From: Macrocybe gigantea
Taxonomy: Eukaryota > Basidiomycota > Agaricomycetes > Agaricales > Callistosporiaceae
DNA length: 57,500 nucleotides
Assembly (NCBI GenBank): GCA_011319805.1
Contig: SJRY01000308.1
Span: forward strand, 25,001-82,500
Direction of reading: 5' to 3'
Shown: positions 30,799 to 40,378 of the stretch, in pieces
Position numbering within the stretch: position 1 is the stretch's first letter
Layout: every line of letters begins with the position of its first letter
The notes under the pieces: model-generated
Database searches by the model: none
Seen by the model: only the letters and a program-made list of their open reading frames with translations
Told to the model about the DNA's origin: nothing
Made by a program: the position numbers and the translations under genes

Positions 30799-31950
30799 AT
30801 AGAGCTCATCACCACCTTATTCACTTTCATCACCTTCATCCTCACCACTCTTTTTGCTGCAAACCCTCTTGCTCTGGCCTGGGGCACTCTCTGAAACAAC
30901 CTACAGCAGATCAAATAAGTACAACAAGCTATACAGACTTTGGTCAATGCAATCAAAGAAGAACTAGATTTGGGCAAGAAGTTCAAAAGAATAAAATTGG
31001 AACTGCCAGATCCATATAAAGGGGATTCTAGTTTAATTGGAAGTTGGCTTTGATAGATGGAAGTCTACTTTGATAAGGAAGAAATTACCAACAAGTGGGA
31101 CATGATTACTTATGTGTTGCAAGAGATCATGGGAGGCAAGGCTGAATGTGCACAGAATTGGGCAGACTCTAAGTTACAAGAGTGGCTGGAGTTCAAAATG
31201 GAATTAAACAGTTGTAGACTGGAGTTCAGAAACCACTCTGCCTACAATGACTGGGAATATGGCCACATCATTATGCTGGCAATGGCTAACACTCCAGAAG
31301 TCTTGATGGACCTGCTTGGACACCTACTACTATTCAAGGACTGGGAGAACTTTAAAGCAGAAGTCAGAGAGTTCTTTATGACTATAGAGACCTGGAATGA
31401 TGCAATTATTCAAATAAAGGAACTGTCACAGCATCGACAACCAGTTAAGAACTATATTGTTGAATTCTGGAGCTGAGCTCCCTTGACAGAATACAATGAC
31501 ATTGCCCTCATTGATATTTTCAAACATGGACTTGACCAGGCACTCAGACAATGTATCATCGAACTAGGAGGTGTTTGCAAGGAGGATATTGACTAGTAGT
31601 ATAAGCATACAATAGAACTGGACTGACAATATTGCCAGGCCCAGAAGGAATTTGGCATTAGAGAGTGATCTGCCCTGAAGCCAAACCAGAAATCAGCTCA
31701 GGGAGTGACAGCACCTAAGGAGCAAACTCTGGCACTAGCCACTGGTAATACTCAAGGACAGCCTGAACCCAATGCCATGGACATTGACTGGATGAGACAT
31801 GAAGGCCACTGCTTCCAGTGTAGACAGAAAGAACACATTGGATATAACTGTCTGATAAACCTCCAATTAAAATATGTCATATGGAATGTAGAAATGCAGG
31901 ATGAACCTATCACTGCCCACATTGAAGAGCTTAAACAGGGTTTTTGCTAG
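30799..31950 (+). pseudogene. Gypsy-A2 gag
   Basis: Homologous to gypsy-A1 gag over its whole length. The hydrophobic N-terminus (ELITTLFTFITFILTTLFAA) is kept, but the start codon is ATA. Later blocks include MEVYFDKEEITNKWDMI, NDWEYGHIIM and FKDWENFKAEVREFFM. The zinc knuckle is complete here: CFQCRQKEHIGYNC. Several stops are present (for example WL-stop-stop-MEVYF and FWS-stop-APL). The end retains GGGTTTTT followed by GCTAG, so the Gag frame closes two codons later than in gypsy-A1. Confidence 0.85.
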
Positions 31951-32695
31951 AGCTGGGAAGAAGCACTGCTTTGCTGGCTGACTATGTATCATTGAATATT
32001 AATATGAGAAACATTCCTGATTTCAAAGAATATTTCAAACAAGAAGGTGCATGAGAGTTCAGTCTCATAAATGGATACACCCTACCCTGGGTAGGTCAAC
32101 AGATTTATTGGCAGGATGAGTCCAAAGTGTACTCAATCCTTAAGGCATGGACAGACCAATTGCAATAGAAGGACATCTCTCTGGAAAGACTCTATAAGAT
32201 CAATCAGATGAATGATCACAATGCATTCCACATATTGCTTGACCTCAGACAAAAACCACGATTTATCAGAGGAGGAAATGGAAACCAGATGGATGTACCC
32301 TTGATAATTATAACCTTGGACACTAAATGGACATACAGCATAAAAGCCTTGCTTGACATGGGATATACTGGATCCTGCATAGATTGGAAATTTATAAAAG
32401 AAAAGAAAATCAACACAAAGTGATATCCTATTTCTAATCTGGTCCATAATACAGACAGAACCCATAACATAGCAGGCAATATATGAGAATACATTGAATT
32501 GAAAGTCTGAGTCTAGGATCACATTGAGTGAATGGTCTTCTCAGTCACTGAACTCAGAAAGGGTCAGATTTTCATCGTTACAAATGGGTTAAGCATCACA
32601 ACCTTCAAATTGATTGGAAAACAGAAAAGATCACATTTGATCGATGCCCTGAAGAGTGTCAGTGGATTGTCTGAATGGAAAACCCCAAAGATGAT
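31938..32695 (+). pseudogene. Gypsy-A2 pol start (protease)
   Basis: In the -1 frame after the GGGTTTT heptamer, homologous to gypsy-A1 pol. The protease reads LLDMGYTGSCIDWK, so the catalytic triplet is DMG as in gypsy-A1. Many stops are present. Homology ends near 32695. Confidence 0.8.
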
Positions 32696-33140
32696 GGATT
32701 TGAAAAGGCTGCAGAGTCCACCACAGCTTTCCTCATCACTGAACATGGCTCCTGTAGTGCCTTGGAGCTGAAGCAGAAAGGTGTAATACCTGACTCTACA
32801 TGTATCCTGATCGCAGACCTAGTTTGCAATCATGGGTTAAAAGTTAGTCAAGTCCAAAACACAATCGCAACAATTGCAAGTGCAGCAGGCATACCAGTTA
32901 TCAGAGAAATCAATGAGCGAAGTATCTCATAGCTTGTTCTTGAGGCCTTGAACGCTTCCAAGATGCAGTTAGCAGAGGAGATCCATCAGTCAAATAGTAA
33001 GTAACAACATCACAACACTTATGGCATAAACTGATGAATAGCAGGCATTACGATGAGCTGCAATAGAACATCAGACAAGAACATTCACTTCAATGTGTGG
33101 CATCTCCACCTCAACTCCGAAGACGGGACCTCTGAACATC
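32696..33140 (+). pseudogene. Unknown gene fragment with one likely intron
   Basis: A frame reads AAESTTAFLITEHGSCSALE, then LVCNHGLKVSQVQNTIATIA, AGIPVIREINERSIS, and after a TAG continues LVLEALNASKMQLAEEIHQSN. A likely intron (GTAAGT at about 32997, ending TGATGAATAG near 33041) leads to an exon-like RHYDELQ-stop-NIRQEHSLQ. From memory, this resembles a recurrent family in agaricomycete transposon-rich DNA, but I cannot name a domain. It is fused abruptly to the gypsy-A2 end. Confidence 0.45.
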
Positions 33141-33188
33141 GATTCTTTGGCATATGGTTGGTTAGGTTATTAAGAGCTGCTATCTTGA

Positions 33189-33368
33189 CTAGGGTGGAAA
33201 ATTCTGGCCACTAGGGTGAGCTAGGATGGGCCTTTTCAGTAGCTAGGATGAGCTAGGATGGGCCTTTTGGGCTGCTAGAGTGAGCTAGGATGGGTGTTTT
33301 CAGTGGCTAGGATGAGCTAGAACATGTACTTTCTACTGCTAGAATAATATAGACTGCTTCTTTGACTG
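33189..33368. repeat. 32-bp minisatellite, about 5.5 units
   Basis: Units start at 33211, 33243, 33275, 33307 and 33339, each opening CTAGGRTGAGCTAGGATGGG or a degraded version and closing TTTT(C/G)... before the next CTAG. A partial unit precedes them at 33189. Confidence 0.85.
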
Positions 33369-33534
33369 CTAGATAGCTTTTTTAGCAGTACATCGGCTCC
33401 ATGACTTTCTCTTACTCTGCCTTACCTTAGCTTACTTTTTATTACCTTGACTTACATTTGCTCATGCATTTTGGTGGCCATCTTAGATGCCTGTGATTTG
33501 ACTTGATGACTTGGATAGCATGCTTGAATCTGTA

Positions 33535-33737
33535 GCCTCATAGACGCTATTGATTTCAGGTGCCATAGCAGTCATGTGATCCATGGCGTCTATGAGGCCT
33601 TGGATTTCTGATGCTCCATGGCCTTGCAGATAATGTGGACCATGTGACTGCCATGGCACTGGAAATCAATGGCATCTGTAAGGCCATGAATTTTTGGTGC
33701 CATGATAGTGACATGATCCATGGCATCTAAGATGCTC
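33535..33737. repeat. Imperfect inverted and direct repeats around CCATGGC words
   Basis: An arm of about 42 bp near 33541-33584 (AGACGCTATTGATTTCAGGT...) pairs with the reverse complement of about 33638-33680, and a related direct copy follows near 33695-33735. No coding sequence is recognised. Confidence 0.6.
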
Positions 33738-33879
33738 TTGATAGAATAGTTATGGGAGGCCTTGAGTTCAAGTCCTACTCATATATTTTCATATTTTGCT
33801 CAAATCTTGTCCATCCTAGATACCCTCAGATTCAAGTCATTACTCTTTGCTCAATTTATGTCCATCTATGATGCCTTGT

Positions 33880-35130
33880 ATTTTTATCTATACATGTTCA
33901 TTCATACTGTAGCCTGTCTCTTTGCCCCATCCCTTTGGCTTATCCTGCAAGATCTCAAAGCTATGCTCTGGAAAGAAAAAAACTGAGCTCATATGCCCAG
34001 GCATCAATGTATCAATACTCTCTCTCATTGGCATTTCAAATGGTGCAACTTCATGTATATGTCTATTGCGTAGAAAAGGCAAATGTGCCCAGGATGATAC
34101 CTAAGCCTTTGTAAATAATTAGACTAAATTATTAAAATTATGACTTACGAAAACTTGATATTAAACTGAGGTATGACCATTTCACCTCCTCTAAAATTGC
34201 CGCATGGAAAACAGGCCAAAGGGCCAATATCTTGGTCATTGATATGAAGATTGCCTTGAAGCTTGAATATTAATACACAGCCTAACCATGGACCGGGATC
34301 TTCTGAATACCAGACACCTGCTTCGAATGCTTTCTTGTATTCTTTGTAGACTCTAGAAAAGAGAACTTCGAACATTGTTGCGAGAATAAGAGCAGTCAGT
34401 CATGTTAATCAATAGTATTGAACAATAGCCATAGTTGTAATGCCACTCTTAGTAAAAAGTGAATACAGATACAATTCCTGTCAAATTCATTAGTATTTTT
34501 TTTTGATGTTAATATTGGGCTTACCTGATTCTCTTTGCCTTGCTGAGTCCAAGTGTATATGAGGTGCATGAGACCTTTCTGCTCCTTCATGTTTTCCATT
34601 GTCTTTGTATCTGTATACCTATTGATCTGCAGGTTTTTGTTATCCAGGTCCATTCATGGTGCTTTTCAGATTGGTTCAGAGTTGGTTGTATGTGAGAAAA
34701 TAATTTCTGCATTTGTTCGGCATAACTTTCTAGTAGATTGCTCTAAAAAAATTCCTCATTAGTATTAAGCATTAATAAACAGATAAAAGAGAAGTGACTG
34801 TCAAACCGTCATGAAGAATATTCCTCTCTGTGTCAGATTTTGATTTGTCGTTAACCTCCTCCACTTCTAATCTTGCTAGAGAATGCTCCATTAGCTGAGT
34901 GCCAAAGTTGCCTTGGATATTGTTCACCCCATCCTCCTCTACAAGCTCCAGATTGACTTGAATGTCTGTCTTCAACCAATGGCTGAGGTAAAAAAAAATT
35001 GGCCACTTGCTGGGTTAAGGTTATTGGGGACTTTGTAGAGAGGAGTAGGGAGCGAAATTTACCTGGATGAGCTAGGGAGGGCTTAGGTGGTACGGCTGGT
35101 TGGCTAGGGTTTTTGCTACTTGCACCGTAG
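33880..35130 (-). pseudogene. 2-oxoglutarate/Fe(II) oxygenase-like gene remnant (possibly TET/JBP-related fungal family)
   Basis: Minus-strand gene pieces with spliceable introns (for example GTAAGT after NIKFS near 34148, ending AAAGGCTTAG near 34099; another with acceptor TTTACCTCAG near 34985). Coding order: an acidic N-terminal part (NLELVEEDGVNNIQGNFGTQ), a middle EQKGLMHLIYTWTQQGKENQ, then MFEVLFSRVYKEYKKAFEAG and NLHINDQDIGPLACFPCGNF-RGGEMVIPQFNIKF. Next come YHPGHICLFYAI and, after a frameshift, RHIHEVAPFE and PGHMSSVFFF. The H-x-N/D..D, GGE-(L/M)-V-x-P, PGH and HEV-x-P pattern suits a double-stranded beta-helix oxygenase. Frameshifts and stops show it is dead. Assignment to TET/JBP-like enzymes is from memory and uncertain. 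Confidence 0.55.
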
Positions 35131-36888
35131 AACCTGGACATCAAAATTTTTGGAAATGTCTTTTGCATTTCACAATATTTTATACAACATAAAATTTGTT
35201 CCCTTCTCATATGAGGAATGAACAATAATAATGTCAAAAAAGCACAGTTGTGAGTAACTTTTAATGTAAATAAAAGACATGCTGCTATATTCATACTAGT
35301 TATGAATACTACAGTAATAAATAAACAAATCTTACCCATTATTACACCTCTGGGACAGCATTCCAGGACCACAACTGAATATTGATATTGAAGACAGCTT
35401 GGATTAGAGCATAAAGGACTTAGGGTTAGCGATGGATAGCAATACCAAGGCAGATGGGATGTGGAAGAAACCTCTGTCAATGACAGACAAGGATGGCAGG
35501 ACAGGATGGGAATAGAAGGGGCAACCATCAATGATAGATAGTGATGACCAGGCAATACCAGATGTGAAGGAAATGAGTATCAATAATGGCTAGTAGACAT
35601 CAAGTCATACTAGCAGACAGCCCGACAACACATCAGGACCATCAAAGATGAACTTGCGTGACTTCAAGTCAGCCTGAGCTCATCTAAACATCAGAGGAAG
35701 GAAACAGGAAAGGCCTTAATTTGGCACTGAGGGTTGAGGCATGAGCAATGAGGCAGCAAGAAGGGGACAGAGAGGGGATGGGGAAGCAAGAAGGCAGGGA
35801 CAAGAAGCAGAGCAGAGGAAGATAAGATTGAGTTGGTCGCCAGGCATTTGTATTGCATTGTTTGCACTCTTTATCAGCAGTGCATCCTTTGTTTGCACTA
35901 ACTTGATGAAATTTGGCGAAGTCTGTTCCATCACTCCTCCTTCCCTCTCTTCTGCTCTCTCTGCTCCTCCTCGCTCCTCTCCTCTCCCTCCTGCTTCTCT
36001 TCTGCTCACCTCACCATGCCTATCATTGGAACAGCAACCCTGACTTGATGTTGGATTGCTTCCAGAACATGACTTAATATCTGTCCTTAATTGAATGACT
36101 AGACGTCTTCGACCTTGATGATCATCTGGATCAAGACCTGTGCTCTCATTGTCTCCTCATGCTAATTGCTGAACGCTATAACTTGGACTTGTATTGATAG
36201 TTCATTCAGTAAGCTTTTTGATCTTTATTCCTAGATCTTCATCTGAATGCATCAATTTTATATATTGCCTATGCACGTTAATGCCAGGATTTCCCCTCAA
36301 TGTTCTGGGAGTTCATCTCTTACCACTGCCTGGGTTTTTAATGAACTTTTCTATTGCTATTAAGGTGAATCATCTTCTACATACAGTCGCAAATAGGATC
36401 TCTTTCTAACTGACATCCATTTGCAATCAGGTCCACACCTTTGTGGCATGTCTAAGCTTTAAGCAAGAAAAGAGTTGGAGGAGAACGTATTAGGTCTGTG
36501 TTTCATCCTTTCTAAAGATGAGCTTGAGCAACTTCAAGCTAGGCCAAGCTTGTCTAAATGTCAGAAAGAAGAGAAAGAGAAAAGAGGGTGGTAGAATTTA
36601 CAGTTTGCACTTAGAGTCTAGGCATAAATAATATAACATATTCTTGGCCATCTTCAACCTCTCTATTCTCCAATTCCTCTGTTGAGGTTTCTAAGCTGAC
36701 TTCAATGTCATCATTGTTGTTAATATAGCATTGGAGGCTGTGGGAGGGTGTATAGGAGTGGGGTATGGTGCTGGAAAACAGACATCAGGCAACAAGGCCT
36801 TCTAGAATCGCAAGCAGTGGCAAGAGCTGGTAGTTAGATAGTCAACAGTCAACAAAGCTAGTGACTAACATTAGCATCTAAGGTTGCT
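35131..36888. other. Unassigned DNA with a diverged direct repeat
   Basis: No credible gene. Open frames at 35716-36043 are purine/pyrimidine-rich low complexity. A stretch at about 35645-35755 (AGATGAACTTGCGTGACTTC...) recurs in diverged form at about 36517-36625 (AGATGAGCTTGAGCAACTTC...), so the intervening 0.87 kb may be a decayed element. A short exon-like string (DLDDHLDQDLCSHCLLMLIA) occurs near 36110-36170. Confidence 0.4.
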
Positions 36889-37117
36889 ACTGGTACATCT
36901 GGGAGTCCTTATATATATTACAGTACTCGAGCATGGACCATGGGCTGTGCAATGCTGTGGACTGTGGATGAGTAAGACTGGAAGGAGATGACTCAGGATA
37001 ACTAGGGAAGTGAGATGACTCAATGGCTGCATGCTGCACAGTGTGATGGGGAAGATAAGGGATATGGAAAAGATAAGATAAGAAATTGAATGGTCCTTTG
37101 GGTGACATTCATAACAT
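36889..37117 (-). mobile_element. Truncated gypsy-B LTR
   Basis: Matches the gypsy-B LTR in minus orientation from the GCTACTGGTACATCTGGGAG word to the GTTATGAATG... end (ATAACA at 37112-37117). About 90 bp of the LTR's other end is missing. It has lost several CpG, so it is older than gypsy-B1. Confidence 0.88.
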
Positions 37118-37265
37118 ACTGAGAGTGAATTCGTATCTTTTAATGTTAATTTTTTATCTGTGAGAAATGCTTGTCTATTATCGATTCTCTCTTATTAATT
37201 ACTTTTAGCTGCTCACAAGAATATTATCACTCAATGCACAACATCCAACTGGTGCAAATGATCCT

Positions 37266-39345
37266 TTGGATGATGTCTTAGACAAACTGGCTGAGTATGC
37301 TGCACACCCAGAGGAACACCACTCTAGTCCAGTACTCCCTCGATCATCCCCTGTTATCATCTCTCTGCTGGATGATGTCTCGGACAAAACATTGGACCAT
37401 GCCATGCATCCAGAGGAAGGCCGCTCCAGTCCAATATTTCTTCCACCATCCCCAGTTATCATCTTTCTGCTGGATGATGTCTCAGACGAAGCATTGGACT
37501 ATGCTGTGCATGTGCAAGAAGCCCCCTCTAGTCTGTTGTTCCTTCCATCACCCACTGCTAGTATCCCCTTGCCTTCTTCATGCCCACCTTCAGTATCTGA
37601 GGTGCAAATACCTGCTGCAGATCACCATTTAGTCCCTTCCAGTAACTCTGAAGAAGAAGTGGAAAGGTTGGGTCTTCTATGCCTAGATATCGATCAAGCA
37701 TGTACATATAACAAGGCTCCATTACTCCAATAAGACCAAAGTGTCTACTGGTCTAGTAGATCATTTTCACCACCTTCTAAACCCCAACGAGCATGAAGAA
37801 TGGGTCACTTCAAAAGACCTTTGGCTGAACCCACTATTGATCAAGAAAGGTGTTTCGTTTCATTTTGCCATTGAGGAAATCATGGTCATCTCCATTGAAA
37901 ATCCTAGCCAAGATATATGAGGTGCCTTTGACGCCATTGAAGAAGAAAAATTCATCCATTGGATTGTGTATGTCCAAGTTTGAGATGAGGAAGAGGAGAA
38001 CTGGCTTTTGAACTTGCCATTCACCAGTTATTATATGAAAGCCAATGAAGAAAAAGAGCTCAGATGGTATAGAATGTGGGAGATGGTAAGAAACTATGTA
38101 TATAGTTTTCAGAATCTGTTCTAATATTGTTACATTATAGTTGGCTTTGGCAATAGCATTCCGCTGCAGTATTGATTGGCCATTCCAAGTCAGCTTCATG
38201 TCTTGGGGGCAGTACAAGAATGCCATCCTGACCCAGCAAGGAGCAGATTGGAAACATTTGATAGGTGCTGATTTGGTCTTAGTTGGTCTTGACTTTTCTC
38301 TAGACTTCCTGTGAGTTCATCGCAAGACAGTTTGAAATATAAAATAAGTACTAATTGCCTAATAAAAATCCAGAGAAAAAGTTCCAAGTTGTTGCTTCAG
38401 ACATAGAAGACTGGTTCAAAGGCCTTTGAATGCTACATCATTTTATGACACAGTGGCCAGATCCTGACCAACTGGTTCTGGTTGGTGACAAGGTCCTCAC
38501 TGCCAGTATTCTTCAAAAGATCTTCTGAAAGAAAGGATTCCCCTATCCACAAATTGTGTTTATTGAAAATGAACATGTCCTTGATCCAAGTCTTAGAAAC
38601 CCAGTTTTGAAACATTCATTTAGTGACTGTACTCAACACATTATCCTATCCAATGATCCATGATGCATCAAAAAGCTGCAACAGTTACAACAAGAAATGA
38701 AGGAGCATTATAGCAGTCAAGATTGCTTTCAACCAAACTGGTTAATAATGCCACATATACCTGAGATGCAGTCAGTTGGGGAAATCCATGTGCTTATCAT
38801 GGGTGGTCAGATAATTCAATGCATATTCATGTGCCCCAAGGAGCTAGGGATTACAAAACTTGGGAAGCTCATTATCTAGTGAGCCTGGAAAGATTAAGGC
38901 AAGTTCATTTTTATTGAATACAATAATTATTAATATTGGATCTTGTAGCTTGGAAAGGAGGATGAATCCAAGACAAGAGTGGTTTAATTTAATGAAAGAA
39001 CACATCAATGCCTGGGATGCATCAGTGGGTACCAAAGAGCTTGACGCAATCGTCTTGGAAATCTTGAAAGAGCTGGTAGACTGGGAGGAGGAGATAATGT
39101 CAGAGGATGGAATTTCCGATCTAAGATTACTCGCCCGCCTTGATATGAGCATCTTCTGGGATCAAGAGAAGAAGGCATACCACTATTTTTGCAGTGAAAT
39201 TACATGCAACTATGGGACCGACTTTATGCTTCAATGGAGTACGAAGGATGAAATGGCGGTGAAGACATTAATGGATATCTTCAGATCAGTTTGTATACTC
39301 AAACATTATGGAGACAGGAGAAGGAGACAAGAAAATGCTGTTTAA
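37266..39345 (+). pseudogene. ATP-grasp-like fungal gene, degenerate, with introns and an internally repeated N-terminus
   Basis: The first part (37266-37733) encodes three diverged repeats of about 39 residues around HPEE..SSPV and SPVIISLLDDVSD. After a frameshift come HFHHLLNPNEHEEWVTSKDL, LALAIAFRCSIDWPFQVSF and ADLVLVGLDFSLDFL. Two introns look spliceable: GTAAGAAACT near 38087 to ACATTATAG near 38141, and GTGAGTTC near 38310 to AAAATCCAG near 38372. The later part has NWLIMPHIPEMQSVGEIHVL and MGGQIIQCIF, then RLDMSIFWDQEKKAYHYFCS-EI, which resemble the metal/ATP-binding end of ATP-grasp proteins. Stops at several places (GL-stop-MLHHF, KIF-stop-KKGF) show decay. The family name is tentative. 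Confidence 0.45.
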
Positions 39346-40378
39346 TTCTTGTAATGTGCCAGATCTAATTCCACTGTATTCTATGTACTATTTACCCATT
39401 GAATAACATACAAAGTATTCTGTGACCCATGAGTACTAGTTTATTAGACTCAGAGACTTAGCTTGACTTAGCCATGATGCTCCTCACAGCTCCTCGAGCT
39501 ACTTACACTGCTGTCTGAGATGGCAGTCACTGCTATTCACTGCATTTAGATCATTTCTCATGGGTCATGGATCGGCAATGGGGGCAGAATTTCAAATACT
39601 AAAAATGTTTTCTTAGGAGCTCACTACCTATGGCCCAATCCTCTGATGACCAGTGTCCAGCTCCTACAATGAGTAAGAAAGAAGTTGCATCATATTTCGA
39701 AAATTATTGATCAAATGTTGCAGAATGAAAGAAAATCAATAGTTACAATGATTGGAAAGCTAGTATGTCATGCATTGTCTAACAAAGGTGGCAAGTAAAA
39801 AGGTAGTAACTACTATTTTTAGAGAAGCGAAGAACAGCTTTCCTGGACAGTAAGTGTGTTTGACATATAGCTCTCTGTTTTACTTAAACTGCCTCTATTA
39901 GATGACAATGCTCTTGGGCCTATTGACTGTTGGCGAAGAGAACACGGTGAGTCCATATCAATTTTCTATTTCAGAATGCTGACCAGTCAGTATTTCAGTT
40001 GAATCAGGTTATGTTGGCATCATTCACTAGCATGATGCACCTTTAGGTTGGCCAGGTGATACATCCCAGGGCCTCAGCACCGTTCACCTTTATTTTGCAA
40101 ATGGTAAGTGGAGGTAATGGTGAACAAGAATAAGCTTTCTGAATCCCCTTAGGTCAAGAAACAGAAAGCAATGGTGCATCTGAGTAAAGCAAGGTTTTGA
40201 AAAAAAAAATTCTAGAATATGTATTATTTATGGGAATATGTGTATAGCAGGAAAATATATACTATGATGGGAAAACAGCTGATATGCATATGTCCAAGCC
40301 ATCACACAGTGCTCACATTGAATCCCTAGCAGACATGTTCCTTAGCCTGTAAACGAATATGTCATTTCAATAAATGCC
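39346..40378. other. Unassigned DNA
   Basis: No full gene. A short plus-strand frame near 39630-39790 reads MAQSSDDQCPAPTMSKKEVA followed by SYFENY-stop, and may be the decayed first exon of a gene. Nothing else is recognised. Confidence 0.4.

Larger units (their letters stand above)
29461..32695 (+). mobile_element. Gypsy-A2: CpG-depleted partial gypsy-A copy
   Basis: LTR (29461-29849), leader, gag and the start of pol (protease) of the gypsy-A family, ending abruptly at about 32695 where gypsy-A1 would continue toward RT. Beyond that lies unrelated sequence (KAAESTTAFLITEHG). Where gypsy-A1 has CG, this copy typically has TG or CA, for instance in the gag start region near 30940-30960. No second LTR or target duplication is seen, so it is a truncated relic. 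Confidence 0.88.

Noticed and set aside
33189..33368. CRISPR-like array
   Set aside because: The units are head-to-tail with no unique spacers, and the context is a eukaryotic transposon region.
34851..35555. 234-codon minus-strand frame, the longest in that part
   Set aside because: Mostly Ser/Pro/Leu low complexity from GATGG-like repeats, and its lower end overlaps a better frame of the oxygenase-like gene.
35716..36043. Overlapping frames on both strands near 35.7-36.0 kb
   Set aside because: Purine-rich AGGGG/GAGAGG low complexity makes both strands open by composition.
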